The notes beneath the pieces are model-generated. The model did not search any database, was not told the origin of the DNA, and saw nothing but the letters and a program-made list of their open reading frames with translations. Both the position numbers and the translations under genes were made by a program. A DNA stretch of 64,000 nt from Streptomyces sp. WM6378 (GTDB lineage: Bacteria; Actinomycetota; Actinomycetes; Streptomycetales; Streptomycetaceae). Shown piece by piece: positions 48,464-57,498 of this stretch (position 1 is the stretch's first letter; every line of letters begins with the position of its first letter). Location: assembly GCF_001279695.1 (NCBI RefSeq), contig NZ_LGDD01000177.1:1-64000 (forward strand). Reading direction: 5' to 3'.

Positions 48464-49066
48464 TCACCCGGAGACGGGAACGGTCATGGTGGGGAAGGTC
48501 GGCAGCTGGAAGTCGACTTCCTTGGTGCCGTTGGGTGGGGCGGGGAATTGGGCGAAGAAGGGGACGGTCTGGCCGGCCTTCACTCCTACGATGCCCATCG
48601 TGCAGAGGCACTTCCCCCCCGTGTCGCGCAGCACGTAATAGCGTTTCTTGCCGACCTTGTCGACCAGCGTCGCCCCGGCCACCGAGTCGCCGCTGGCCAG
48701 CACGTCCTTCTCGGTGCCGACCCAGCCGGACGTGTCGACGAAGTTCTCCGAGCCGGGGTTCTTCAACTGGCCCGACACCGTGACGAATCCGCCCGAGTCG
48801 CGCGCCACGCTGTTGATGGTGAGGACGATCCCGCCCTGACCGGTGGACTCCGCGAGCTTGACCGTGGGGTCGGACTTAGGCGTCGAGGAACCCGGCTGCT
48901 GGCCGCCCCCCGAGGATGCTGCCTTCGACTGCGAACCGCTGCTGGCCGCGTTCGACTTGCCGTCCTTGCTGTCGCCGCCGCATCCGCCGACAGCCAACGC
49001 CAGGGTGACTGCCATCGCTGCCGCCACCGCCCCCCTACGGGCCCTCAACGTATGCCGAACGCTCAT
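48464..49066 (-). CDS. Tad-locus secreted lipoprotein
   Basis: 200 residues. The lipobox LAVGGC at about residue 30 is followed by a Ser/Gly/Lys linker and a beta-rich domain (VLTINSVARDSGGFVTVSGQLKNPGSENFVDTSGW, YYVLRDTGGKCLCTMGI, VPFFAQFPAPP). Two close cysteines (CLC) may form a disulfide or bind a ligand. Start ATG 49066 has GAGGA nine bases upstream; ATG 49075 overlaps that site. It lies 30 bp after the TadG-like gene. Confidence 0.75.
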   Translation of the reverse strand: MSVRHTLRARRGAVAAAMAVTLALAVGGCGGDSKDGKSNAASSGSQSKAASSGGGQQPGSSTPKSDPTVKLAESTGQGGIVLTINSVARDSGGFVTVSGQLKNPGSENFVDTSGWVGTEKDVLASGDSVAGATLVDKVGKKRYYVLRDTGGKCLCTMGIVGVKAGQTVPFFAQFPAPPNGTKEVDFQLPTFPTMTVPVSG

Positions 49067-49096
49067 CGGTGCCATTCCTCTGCTCGTCGCTTGCTG

Positions 49097-49705
49097 TCAG
49101 TCGACCAGTTTCACGGTGAAGATCTTGTCCAGGGCGGGCATGGGATCCACGGGCAGGTCCTTGCCGTCGCACGTGATCGTGACGGGAGGAGGCGGCGGCT
49201 TCGGATCATTGCCACCGCCGCTGGCGGGCGGCAGGCCGCATCTAAGCTCGACCACCGCCGTGGCGCTGGCGGTTGCCTTCTCGTTCTCGGTGCCCGGGAT
49301 CACGGACTTGCCGACGGTGTACTGAGTCCGGACGCCTACAGTGAACTTGAACTGTCCGACGTCACCGGGGTGAGGATTCCACTTCTGCGGGTCGAGGTCG
49401 GCGTGGTTCTTCGCGGCGAAACTCGCGGCCTCGTCGCGCGCAGGGGCGATGAAGGTGGCGTCCTTGAAGATGTCGTCGAGACCGCCGGGCGTCGTGAGCC
49501 CAGCCAAAAACTTGGGGCCCAGTTCCTCACGAGCGCGCTGCGCTGCGGCAAGAGCGGCTGAATCCGCCGCCCCCTGAGCCCCGTTACGCGTAGCCGATGC
49601 CTGGCCGACCGCAAAGAAAGCGAACGCAAGAAAGAGCAGGCCCGCCACCATCACAACGTAGATGGGGAAGGCCTGCCCTCGGTCCTGGCGCAGGTTTGGG
49701 ATCAG
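49097..49705 (-). CDS. TadG-like pilus-associated protein (probable CTG start)
   Basis: About 202 residues. An N-terminal prepilin-like segment (RQDRGQAFPIYVVMVAGLLFLAFAFFAVGQASATRNGAQGAADSAALAAA) is typical of TadE/TadG minor pilins, with an extracellular domain and a Pro-rich loop (PKPPPPPV) after it. No ATG, GTG or TTG is available in frame between the upstream gene and the prepilin segment. CTG 49705 overlaps the pilin gene's stop (CTGA) and has AGGCGG just upstream, so a CTG start by coupling is likely. Confidence 0.8.
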   Translation of the reverse strand: MIPNLRQDRGQAFPIYVVMVAGLLFLAFAFFAVGQASATRNGAQGAADSAALAAAQRAREELGPKFLAGLTTPGGLDDIFKDATFIAPARDEAASFAAKNHADLDPQKWNPHPGDVGQFKFTVGVRTQYTVGKSVIPGTENEKATASATAVVELRCGLPPASGGGNDPKPPPPPVTITCDGKDLPVDPMPALDKIFTVKLVD

Positions 49706-49968
49706 CCGCCTGCCTTGATCTTGTCGATCTGCTCTTTGATCTTGTTGGTGATGGACGTGCCGATCCCGGTCGCCATGATCCCGCCGATGATCGCCACCAC
49801 CACCAAAATGATCCCCAGATACTCGAAAGAAGTCTGCCCCCGGTCCCGGCCCCGGCCGGCGCTCGCCGACGCGTACCGGTGCCGGACCCGGGTGATCGCC
49901 GTGTCCCTCCAGCCGCTCACCCGTACCTGCGCAGCGACGGCGGTCTTCAGCAGCGTGTCCTGCGGCAT
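49702..49968 (-). CDS. Flp-family major pilin
   Basis: About 88 residues. The mature region begins at a class III-type processing motif, GQTSFEYLGIILVVVAIIGGIMATGIG, with Glu at the +5-like position, followed by a short polar tail (SITNKIKEQIDKIKAGG). This is the Flp/Fap pilin pattern. Start ATG 49968 is chosen because GGAGGA lies ten bases upstream; ATG 49995 and 50010 are open but lack one. The 113-bp gap to the response regulator gene may hold its own promoter. Confidence 0.82.
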   Translation of the reverse strand: MPQDTLLKTAVAAQVRVSGWRDTAITRVRHRYASASAGRGRDRGQTSFEYLGIILVVVAIIGGIMATGIGTSITNKIKEQIDKIKAGG

Positions 49969-50081
49969 TTCGCGGCTCTCCTCCGGTTGCGGCATCACGT
50001 CGTACGTCATCGGGAACGTAAGGCGGGATCGCGGAGGCCACCGAGGGCCCAGGGGCCCAAATCCGGGCCCAAGTGCGGGAC

Positions 50082-50843
50082 TTACGCATGGGCCACCCCC
50101 AGCCAGCGGGCGATCGCCGCGCTGCGGGTCGTGGCGTGCAGCTTGGCGAAGATGCGGTTGATGTGGTTCTTGACCGTCTTCTCGCTGATGAAGCACGTGG
50201 CCGCGATTTGCTGATTGCTCATGCCCGCCGCGATCAACTCCATCACCTCGGCCTCCCGCGAACTCAGCCTGAAGTCTTCCCTGTTGCGCATCGACACCGC
50301 CCGCTGTGCAGTTGAAGACTGTGCCACAACCGGTTGCAGTTGCGAAAGGGATTGCGCGGAAATGGCAGCTGGCGGGTCCGGTTGCTCGCGTACGTGGGCC
50401 AGGAGGGCGTTCGCCGCCGTGGCCGTGAAGGCGGCCCGGCCCTGCCCCATCCCCCGTACCGCCGACGTCAGTTCGTCCGCCGTGAACTCCCCGTGGACCA
50501 GGTAGCCCCCGGCTCCGAGCCGCAGCGCCTCCCGCACGATCTCGCTCTCCCTGCTGTACGTCAGCATCATCACGGGGGCCAGGCCGACCAGGTACGGCAG
50601 CACCGCCATGCCGTCCACGCCCGGCATGCGGACGTCCAGCAAGATCACGTCCGGGCGGTGGCGCACCGCCGCCTCGTACGCCTCGCGGCCGTCCGCCGCT
50701 TCCGCCGCCACCTCGATGTCGTGGCGGCCGTGCAGCAACGCGGCAAGGCCCGCACGTACCACCGGGTTGTCGTCCGCGACGACTACCCGCAGTGGCCCCA
50801 GCGGGGCACTCTCCCCGGCCTTGTAGGAGATTCCGTCCGGCAT
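50082..50843 (-). CDS. LuxR/NarL-type response regulator
   Basis: 253 residues. The receiver domain has the acidic pair in VVVADDNPVV, the phospho-Asp in VILLDVRMPG and the T/K-like switch residues. A longer-than-usual linker (about 130-185) leads to a LuxR helix-turn-helix (REAEVMELIAAGMSNQQIAATCFISEKTVKNHINRIFAKL). Start ATG 50843 follows a G-rich site. It is paired with the histidine kinase 11 bp upstream and is likely to regulate the Tad genes. Confidence 0.92.
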   Translation of the reverse strand: MPDGISYKAGESAPLGPLRVVVADDNPVVRAGLAALLHGRHDIEVAAEAADGREAYEAAVRHRPDVILLDVRMPGVDGMAVLPYLVGLAPVMMLTYSRESEIVREALRLGAGGYLVHGEFTADELTSAVRGMGQGRAAFTATAANALLAHVREQPDPPAAISAQSLSQLQPVVAQSSTAQRAVSMRNREDFRLSSREAEVMELIAAGMSNQQIAATCFISEKTVKNHINRIFAKLHATTRSAAIARWLGVAHA

Positions 50844-50854
50844 GACACCCCCTC

Positions 50855-52171
50855 TCACGGAGTTCCCGAGGTTGAATTCACGATTAACTGGCGGCCGTTC
50901 AGGGGGAGTTCAACGCGCACCTCCGTTCCCGTCGGTGCCGTCCCCCGGCCCACTCTGATCCGCGCCCCGATCGCCGCCGCCCGCTCCACCATGCCCACCA
51001 GGCCGAAGTGGCCCGTGCGTTTGAGGTCGTCGAGGGTGGTGCCGGGGGGCAGGCCCCGGCCGTTGTCGTGGATGCTGAGGCGGAACATCGCACCCTCGAC
51101 GCCCGCCTCCACGTCGATGCGGGCCGGGCCGGCATGCCGGTGTGCGTTGTCCATCGCCTCGCTCGCGATCGTGACCAGTTGACGGGCCACCGCCGCCGGG
51201 ACCGTCGGCCCCGGACCGTCACCAAGCACCCGCCACCCCGCCCCCGCCCCCGACTCCGTCCGCCGAGTGAAATCCCGTACCGCCAAAGACAGTTCGTTCA
51301 GTACGTCCACTTCCCCCGGCGTCCGCCTCAGGTCCGCGAGGAGCTCGCGGGATTCCGCTGCCGCCCTGCGCGCGGCGCGGGCGACCAGTTCGGCCTGGTC
51401 GCGGACCGTCAGGGGGTCCACGCGGTCCGCCGACGCCGCCAGGCCGTCGGCCGCCAGGGCCAGGCCGTGCAGGGTCTTCGCCACCGAGTCGTGCATGTCG
51501 CGGGCCAACCGCGCCCGCTCCTCCTCCACCGCGTCGTGCACGGCGAGGCGGGCCCGGGTCTCCGTCAGCGCCTGGCTCGCCGCGCCGAAGCGGAACAGGA
51601 GGTTGCGGATCGTCACTCCCACCGCCCCCGCTATCACGCAGAACCCGGGCAGGAGCAAGGCCGACGCATCCGCCAACTGGTGCCGGGGGCCCGTCGCGTA
51701 CACCACCGTCAGGATCGTCACCTGGAGGCCCGCGAAGACGCCCGCGCCCCGCCAGCCGTACACCAGGCCGGCGAGCAGCGGGGTGCAGATCGTGACGTAG
51801 CCGAGGGGGGATTCCGGGGTCGCCGTGATCAGAAGCAGCGCGCCGAACACCGCGTCCACCGCGAGCAGCCAGGGATGGCGCAGGAGCAGCGGGCCGAAGC
51901 GTTCCCAGTCGCGGAACAGGACGTACGAGCCCATGAAGGTGCCCAGTACCGCCGCGCCCACCAGGAGGCCCGGGGCTCCCTTGGCCGCGCCCGCGAGGGC
52001 GAACGGGGCGCCTATCGCGATCATCGCCAGGCGGAAGCCGAACACCTGGCGGCACATCGCCTGGAGTGCGTTGATCTGGAGGGTGAGGGTGGGAGGAGGG
52101 ACCGATTCGACTGCCTTGCGGCGGGTCGGCATCCTCAACACCCTTATTCCTGCCGCTAGTTGGAGGGTCAC
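50855..52171 (-). CDS. NarL-type sensor histidine kinase
   Basis: 438 residues. About five to six membrane segments fill residues 45-210. The HisKA_3 dimerisation helix has the phospho-accepting His in EEERARLARDMHDSVAKTLHG. The HATPase domain shows N-box EAMDNAHRHAG, DNGRGLP and GLVGMVERAAAIGARI. GTG 52171 overlaps the tadC stop (GTGA), with GGGAGG upstream, so it is translationally coupled to pilus assembly genes. Confidence 0.92.
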   Translation of the reverse strand: MTLQLAAGIRVLRMPTRRKAVESVPPPTLTLQINALQAMCRQVFGFRLAMIAIGAPFALAGAAKGAPGLLVGAAVLGTFMGSYVLFRDWERFGPLLLRHPWLLAVDAVFGALLLITATPESPLGYVTICTPLLAGLVYGWRGAGVFAGLQVTILTVVYATGPRHQLADASALLLPGFCVIAGAVGVTIRNLLFRFGAASQALTETRARLAVHDAVEEERARLARDMHDSVAKTLHGLALAADGLAASADRVDPLTVRDQAELVARAARRAAAESRELLADLRRTPGEVDVLNELSLAVRDFTRRTESGAGAGWRVLGDGPGPTVPAAVARQLVTIASEAMDNAHRHAGPARIDVEAGVEGAMFRLSIHDNGRGLPPGTTLDDLKRTGHFGLVGMVERAAAIGARIRVGRGTAPTGTEVRVELPLNGRQLIVNSTSGTP

Positions 52172-53061
52172 TTCGGGCCTCCCAGGAAGCCACCGAAGTC
52201 CAGATTCGCTCCGTACACGAAGCCGACGCTGAGCAGGATCAGCGTGCCCGGCAGCAGGAACGTCGTCACCGCGAAGGTGGCCTTGGGGACCGCTCGGGCC
52301 GCCTTGCGGCGGGCGTTCTGCGCGTCCGTGCGCCGCATGTCGGCGGCGATCGCTATCAGGGTGTCGACGATCGGCGCGCCCAGCTCCTCGCCCTGCTGGA
52401 GCGCGGTCACGAACATCGCGACCTGCTCGGAGTCGTTGCGCTTGCGCAGTTCCTCGAAGGCCTGGCGGCGGCTGACGCCCATGTCCATCTGGCGCAGGGT
52501 GATGCGCAGTTCGTCGGCCCAAGGGCCCTCGTACTTGTCGGCGACCCGGTCGAGGGCCTGGCGGAAGCCGAGCCCCGCGCTGACCACGACCGCGAGCACG
52601 TCCAGGAAGTCGGGCAGGGTGCGTTCGATGTGGTCGCGGCGGACCCGGACCGCCGACCAGATGCCGACCTCGACCCAGAACAGGGCGAAGGCCACCATCA
52701 CCAGGGCGATGATCCAGTGCCCTTCGAGCAGCATGATCAGCGCTGCCGCCGTGCCGAGCATCCCGTACACCGCGCGCCGGGCCGCGTACCGGTCGACGGT
52801 GAGGCCGCCCGGGTTGCCCGCGAGGTCGATCTGGCGGCGCTTCCTGCCAACCCGCTCGGGGCCCATCATCCGCAGCACGGCCGGCGCCCACCGCATGCCG
52901 AGGCGGTCGACGGCCGAGCCGACGGCGGTGGTGCGCGTCGCGCCGACCTCCAGGGCCACGGAGAGGTCGCTCGGGAGCTTCACCTCGGCCCGGTACATGC
53001 GGATGCCGAGGAACACCCCGTACACACTCAGGCCCATCAGGGCCGCGAAGAGCAGTCCCAT
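52168..53061 (-). CDS. TadC-like type II/IV secretion platform protein
   Basis: 297 residues of the GspF/TadC family. Membrane segments lie at the N-terminus (LLFAALMGLSVYGVFLGI), in the middle (YGMLGTAAALIMLLEGHWIIALVMVAFALFW) and at the C-terminus (ATFAVTTFLLPGTLILLSVGFVYG). The cytosolic domain LPDFLDVLAVVVSAGLGFRQALDRVA matches T2SS-F. It forms the inner-membrane platform together with TadB. It lies 39 bp after tadB. Confidence 0.9.
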   Translation of the reverse strand: MGLLFAALMGLSVYGVFLGIRMYRAEVKLPSDLSVALEVGATRTTAVGSAVDRLGMRWAPAVLRMMGPERVGRKRRQIDLAGNPGGLTVDRYAARRAVYGMLGTAAALIMLLEGHWIIALVMVAFALFWVEVGIWSAVRVRRDHIERTLPDFLDVLAVVVSAGLGFRQALDRVADKYEGPWADELRITLRQMDMGVSRRQAFEELRKRNDSEQVAMFVTALQQGEELGAPIVDTLIAIAADMRRTDAQNARRKAARAVPKATFAVTTFLLPGTLILLSVGFVYGANLDFGGFLGGPK

Positions 53062-53100
53062 TTCTCGCTCACTCCCCTCTCTCCACCCGGCTACCTGGGC

Positions 53101-54036
53101 TCATACGTCGATGCGGGACAGGCGGCGGACCACGAAGAATCCGAGGGCGTACAGGGCGATCGAGATCAGCACCGCCGCCTGGCCGAGCAGGGCGCCCGTC
53201 ATGCGGTCCAGCGCGCCCGGCATCACCGCGTTCAGCATGAGCAGCGCGGCGATCCCGAAGCCGGGCACGGCGTACGCGGTGACTGTCACCTGGGCCAGCG
53301 TGGTGCGCACCTCGCGGCGGGTCTCCTTGCGCTCCTCCAGGGTGGTGGTGAGGTTGCGCAGCGAGCTGACGACCGTGCCGCCCGCGCGGTTGGCCAGCAC
53401 CAACGTCGTTACCAGGACGACCAGTTCGCGGGAGGGAAGCCGGTCGGCCAGTTCGCCGAGTGCGTCGTCGAGGGACTCGCCCATGGCGAGCCGGTCGGTG
53501 ACCCGGCCCAGTTCCTCGCCCGCCGGGGCCTCCATCTCCTCGGCCGCCATGGCGATGGCGGTTCGCAGCGCGAGGCCGGCCTGGGTGGCGTTGGCGAGGA
53601 TGCGGGACAGTTCGGGTAGTTGGTTGATGAAGCGCTCGATGCGTTTCTGGCGCTGCCAGTTGAGGAACGAGTTGGCGCTCCACAGGCCGGCGAGCCCGGC
53701 CAGCGGACCGAAGAACGCGGCGAGAACCGATGCCGCGATCAGCCACAGGGCGGCGACCCCGGCCAGCATGTACACGAAGAACTCGCCGGGGGTCAGGTCG
53801 AGGCCGGTGGCGGCCAGCTTCAGCTCGATGCGGCGGCCCAGTTTCGTACCGCGCAGTCTGCGGTCCACGCCCTGGAACGGGCGGTTCCGGCCGGTCGGGT
53901 GCTGGGCGCCCGGGTTGGTGAGCCGGTCGATGAGGGCTTCGCGCTGGGCGCGGCCCGCCCCGTAGGAGCGCAGCCCCAGGACCGCGAGCACCCCGGCGAG
54001 CAGAGTGACGCCGAGCGTGAGGAAGGAGAGGTTCAT
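53101..54036 (-). CDS. TadB-like type II/IV secretion platform protein
   Basis: 311 residues with the T2SS-F domain: LPELSRILANATQAGLALRTAIAMAAEEMEAPAGEELGRV, ELVVLVTTLVLANRAGGTVVSSLRNL. Hydrophobic segments are at the N-terminus, around 95-130 and at the C-terminus. The partner platform protein TadC is encoded next. It lies 32 bp after tadA. Confidence 0.9.
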   Translation of the reverse strand: MNLSFLTLGVTLLAGVLAVLGLRSYGAGRAQREALIDRLTNPGAQHPTGRNRPFQGVDRRLRGTKLGRRIELKLAATGLDLTPGEFFVYMLAGVAALWLIAASVLAAFFGPLAGLAGLWSANSFLNWQRQKRIERFINQLPELSRILANATQAGLALRTAIAMAAEEMEAPAGEELGRVTDRLAMGESLDDALGELADRLPSRELVVLVTTLVLANRAGGTVVSSLRNLTTTLEERKETRREVRTTLAQVTVTAYAVPGFGIAALLMLNAVMPGALDRMTGALLGQAAVLISIALYALGFFVVRRLSRIDV

Positions 54037-54050
54037 CTGCGCGTTCCCAG

Positions 54051-54086
54051 TCAGTTGGCGTGGCGGACTCAGTTGGCGTGGCGGAC
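54051..54086. repeat. Exact 18-bp tandem duplication at the end of tadA
   Basis: TCAGTTGGCGTGGCGGAC occurs twice in direct succession (54051-54068 and 54069-54086). The right copy encodes the last residues of TadA and its stop (VRHAN-stop); the left copy repeats that ending after the stop. It probably arose by slippage. Confidence 0.95.
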
Positions 54087-55406
54087 GGCGAGCTGTTCGG
54101 CGCTCGATGCGACCCCGTACGCCTGCGGGACGGGCTGGTTGGCGAGGTAGAGGCGGTCGGCGACGCGGCGGGGCAGCGGGAAGTACTGGAAGCGGCCGTG
54201 GATGCGGCCGTCGGCGGCCATGGGCTGGGCGTCGAAGCGGCAGACGGTGGTGATGCGGTACGGGTCACGACCGTGGGATTCGAGGATGGCGATCTCGGTG
54301 ATCTTGCGGGCGCCGTCGGCGTGCCGGGTGAGCTGGACGATGACGTCGACGGCCGAGTTGATCTGGTCGTGCAGGGCCTCGAACGGGACCTCCACCTCCG
54401 ACATCGAGGCCAGCGTCTGGAGCCGCATCAGGGCGTCCTCTGCGCTGTTGGCGTGGACGGTGGCGAGCGAGCCGTCGTGACCGGTGGACATCGCCTGGAG
54501 CATGTCGAGCGATTCGCCGCCGCGCACCTCACCGACGACGATCCGATCGGGCCGCATGCGCAGCGAGTTGCGTACGAGGTCGCGGATGGAGACGTGGCCC
54601 TTGCCCTCGACGTTCGGGGGCCGCGACTCCAGGCGGATGACATGGGCCTGCTGGAGCTGGAGCTCGGCGGAGTCCTCGATGGTGATGATGCGCTCGTGCG
54701 GCGGGATCAGACCGGACAGGGCGTTGAGGAGGGTGGTCTTGCCGGTGCCGGTGGCGCCCGACACGATGACGTTGAAGCGGGCCTGTACGAGCCCGGCGAG
54801 CAGCAGCAGCATGTGCTCGTCGAGCGAGCCGAAGGTGATCATCTCCTGGAGCGTGAACGACCTCGGGAAGCGGCGGATGGTGAGCGTCGCGCCGGTCAGG
54901 GACAGCGGCGGGATGATCACGTTGACGCGCTCGCCGGACGGCAGACGGGCGTCCACCATCGGGTTCGACTCGTCCACGCGGCGGTTGACCGTCGACACGA
55001 TGCGCTCGATCGTCTGCATCAGCTGCTCGTGCGAGGCGAACCGGAGCGGGAGTTGCTCCACCCGTCCGCCGCGCTCGACGAAGATCTGGTCGGGGCCGTT
55101 GACCATGATCTCGGTGATGGAGGCGTCTTCGAGGAGCGGTTCGAGGATGCCGAGTCCGAGCGCCTCGTCGACCACCCGGCGGATCAGCTGGGCCCGCTCG
55201 GCCGTGGAAAGGACCGGGCCCTCGCGGCTGATGATGTGCCCGAGCACCCGCTCCAGGCGGGCCCGGCGCTCGGCGGCGGCAAGGGACGACATCTCCGCGA
55301 GGTCGATCTCCTCCAGGAGCTTGGCCCGGTAGGAGGCGACCAGGTGGCCGTCCTCGCGCCCGGGACCGGTCTCCTCGGGGACCGCGATGCGTGCCCGCAG
55401 ACTCAT
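54069..55406 (-). CDS. TadA/CpaF secretion ATPase
   Basis: 445 residues. Walker A VSGATGTGKTTLLNALSG, an Asp box (IITIEDSAELQL), Walker B and His-box region (RPDRIVVGEVRGGESLDMLQAMSTGHDGSLATVHANSAEDAL). The N-terminal domain ITEIMVNGPDQIFVERGG is typical of CpaF. It powers pilin polymerisation, as a hexamer at the inner face of the membrane. Confidence 0.95.
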   Translation of the reverse strand: MSLRARIAVPEETGPGREDGHLVASYRAKLLEEIDLAEMSSLAAAERRARLERVLGHIISREGPVLSTAERAQLIRRVVDEALGLGILEPLLEDASITEIMVNGPDQIFVERGGRVEQLPLRFASHEQLMQTIERIVSTVNRRVDESNPMVDARLPSGERVNVIIPPLSLTGATLTIRRFPRSFTLQEMITFGSLDEHMLLLLAGLVQARFNVIVSGATGTGKTTLLNALSGLIPPHERIITIEDSAELQLQQAHVIRLESRPPNVEGKGHVSIRDLVRNSLRMRPDRIVVGEVRGGESLDMLQAMSTGHDGSLATVHANSAEDALMRLQTLASMSEVEVPFEALHDQINSAVDVIVQLTRHADGARKITEIAILESHGRDPYRITTVCRFDAQPMAADGRIHGRFQYFPLPRRVADRLYLANQPVPQAYGVASSAEQLAVRHAN

Positions 55407-55431
55407 GTGTGTCGTCTCCAGTCGTCTCGGG

Positions 55432-55824
55432 TCAGTTGGGGGGCTGAAGCTTCGGCATGGTGGAGGTGCGGGTGGCGGTGCCGAAGTCGGGAATGCCGGG
55501 GATGACGCTGGGGATCTTGATGGTGACGGTGTACGTCGCCTCGTCGCCGCCGGACCCGGCAGGCGTGACGTCGGGTTTGAGCCAGCCGCTGACCGCGGCC
55601 GTGCCGGCGGCCACGGGGTCCAGCTTCGGCTCGCCCGCTCTCGGATCGTCCAGACTCGCCGCCCGCGCCGCCGCCCGCGCCCCCGTCCCCGCCTGGTTCA
55701 CGGCGTACGCGGCGACCCCGAGCTGGATCGCGGCAAGGCCGACGAGCAGCAGGATGGCCACGAACCCGATGTATTCCAGGGCGACTTGACCCCGGTCGCG
55801 CCCTCGGTGCGTACGGATGCGCAC
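55432..55824 (-). CDS. TadE-like pseudopilin (1)
   Basis: 130 residues. The N-terminus GRDRGQVALEYIGFVAILLLVGLAAIQLGVAAYAVNQAGTGARAAARAA has the TadE prepilin processing pattern (RGQ-ALEY) and a membrane helix. The outer domain is small and beta-rich. It is the second of two minor pilins; the other lies 3 bp upstream. Confidence 0.85.
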   Translation of the reverse strand: MRIRTHRGRDRGQVALEYIGFVAILLLVGLAAIQLGVAAYAVNQAGTGARAAARAASLDDPRAGEPKLDPVAAGTAAVSGWLKPDVTPAGSGGDEATYTVTIKIPSVIPGIPDFGTATRTSTMPKLQPPN

Positions 55825-55827
55825 GGC

Positions 55828-56253
55828 TCAGCGCTCCTTCACATGGGCGGCGGTGCCCTCGACGGGGAAGCTGTTGAGGACGCCCGGGATCAGGATGGGG
55901 ATGTGCAGGGTCACGGTGGCGTGATACATCAGGCCGCCGTCCGGTCCACAGTGGACGTCGGGGTCCCATGCCGAGGAGAGCTCCTTGCGCGCGGCACTCG
56001 CACACGCCCCGTCCCCACCCTGCTCCGCCGCCGCCCCCGCCCGCGCCCCCTTGTCAGCCGCGTTGCCCGCGAGGACGAAGGTGTAGCCGACCAGGGCGCA
56101 CTGCCACAGCGCGACCAGAAGCAGCAGGATCAGCGGGACCACGCCGACGAACTCGATGACGGTCTGCCCCCGGTCCCGCTCGCCCGCACGGACCCGCGCC
56201 ACACGCATCAGGCGAACGAGACGCATCGGCCGCACCAGCCGATTCATCCGCAT
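55828..56253 (-). CDS. TadE-like pseudopilin (2)
   Basis: 141 residues. A basic cytosolic stretch (MRLVRLMRVARVRAGERDRGQ) precedes a prepilin core (TVIEFVGVVPLILLLLVALWQCALVGYTFVLAGNAADKGARAGA). Two later cysteines (GACASAARKE and DVHCGPDGG) probably form a disulfide. ATG 56253 overlaps the TadZ stop (ATGA), so it is coupled. Confidence 0.82.
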   Translation of the reverse strand: MRMNRLVRPMRLVRLMRVARVRAGERDRGQTVIEFVGVVPLILLLLVALWQCALVGYTFVLAGNAADKGARAGAAAEQGGDGACASAARKELSSAWDPDVHCGPDGGLMYHATVTLHIPILIPGVLNSFPVEGTAAHVKER

Positions 56254-57491
56254 CAGCTGCCCCTGCGCCTGAGCACCAGGCCCGAGCCCCGCGCGGCCCG
56301 AGCCTTCGCTCGGCCCTCCGGGGCTTTGAGGAGGCCGAGTTCGCCGGCCAGCGCCCACAGGGCCTGCTTCACCGTGCTCTTGTTGTCGAGGTCGTGGAGG
56401 CGCCCGGCGTCGACGGCGGCCTGGAGCTCCTTGAAGTGAGCCGGGATCGCGGTCTGGGCGACCCGAGTGCCGGTGATCTTCTGGACGAGCGGGGGCTGGA
56501 TCTCGGTGTGCCGGGTGTGCCGGTTGACCAGCGTGGTGGTCTCCTCGGCCTTGCGGATCTGGAGCCGGTCCCACATCCGTACGGTCCGCTTGGCACCCCG
56601 TACGGACACCACGTCCGGGGTGGTGACCAGCAGGGCCACGTCGGCCATTTCGACGGCGGCGGCGTTGGCCGCGTTCATCTGGGTGCCGCAGTCCACGACG
56701 ACGGCCTCGTAGCGGGTGCGCAGGGCGCCGATGATCTGGCGGGCGGCCCGGTCGGTGACCTCCTCGCCGCGTTCGCCCTCGCCGGGGGCGAGCAGCAGGG
56801 CGAGCCCGCTCTCGTGGTTGAAGACCGCATCGGCGAGGACCCGGGGCGTGATGTCGGTGATCGCCGCGAGGTCGGCGATGGAGCGCCGGAACTGGACGTC
56901 GAGGTAGGAAGCGACGTCGCCCGCCTGGAGGTCCATGTCGAGCAGCACGGTGGTGCGGCCCGACGCCCTTGCCGCGAGAGCTAGTTGGACGGCGACGAGG
57001 GTGGTGCCGACGCCGCCCTTGGCCCCGGTCACGGTGGTGACGGTGCCTCCTGGCCCGGTGAAGACGTCGAGGCTGGCACCCAGGTGGCGGCGTACGCCCG
57101 CGGACCACTGGGCCGCCGCCTGGACGCGTACCGCCAGCTCCTCGTACGACAGCGGCAGCGCGACCAGGCCGCGGGCGCCGGAGTCCATGGCGGCGGAGAA
57201 GACCGCGGGCCCGGCGTCGGAGGAGATCAGGACGACGCCGACCGCCGGGAAGCGCAGGGCGACCTCGCGGATCAGCTCCAGGGCCGGGACGGGGCCGATG
57301 CGTTCGTGGACGAGGACGACCTCGGGGAGCTCGTCCAGGGACTCGCCGGCGAGCCTGGCCAGGGTGTCGAGGAGGTGGGTGGAGTCGCCGACGGGCACGG
57401 CGGGTTCGGCGTCGGGGAGCTGGCTGAGCAGGGTGGTGACGGAGCGCGCGGCGTCCGCGTCGGCGACGGCCGGAAGGATTCTGGTGGTCAT
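56253..57491 (-). CDS. TadZ/CpaE-like localisation ATPase
   Basis: 412 residues. An N-terminal receiver-like (ARO) domain (about 1-135) is followed by a ParA/MinD-type ATPase with deviant Walker A GAKGGVGTT, LDMDLQAGDVASYLD, VVVDCGTQMNAANAAAVEMADVALLVTTPDVVSVRGAKR. In Tad systems it places the pilus at a cell pole or site. Start ATG 57491 has GAGGTG five bases upstream; GTG 57497 is also possible. Confidence 0.9.
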   Translation of the reverse strand: MTTRILPAVADADAARSVTTLLSQLPDAEPAVPVGDSTHLLDTLARLAGESLDELPEVVLVHERIGPVPALELIREVALRFPAVGVVLISSDAGPAVFSAAMDSGARGLVALPLSYEELAVRVQAAAQWSAGVRRHLGASLDVFTGPGGTVTTVTGAKGGVGTTLVAVQLALAARASGRTTVLLDMDLQAGDVASYLDVQFRRSIADLAAITDITPRVLADAVFNHESGLALLLAPGEGERGEEVTDRAARQIIGALRTRYEAVVVDCGTQMNAANAAAVEMADVALLVTTPDVVSVRGAKRTVRMWDRLQIRKAEETTTLVNRHTRHTEIQPPLVQKITGTRVAQTAIPAHFKELQAAVDAGRLHDLDNKSTVKQALWALAGELGLLKAPEGRAKARAARGSGLVLRRRGS

Positions 57492-57498
57492 CCGCACC

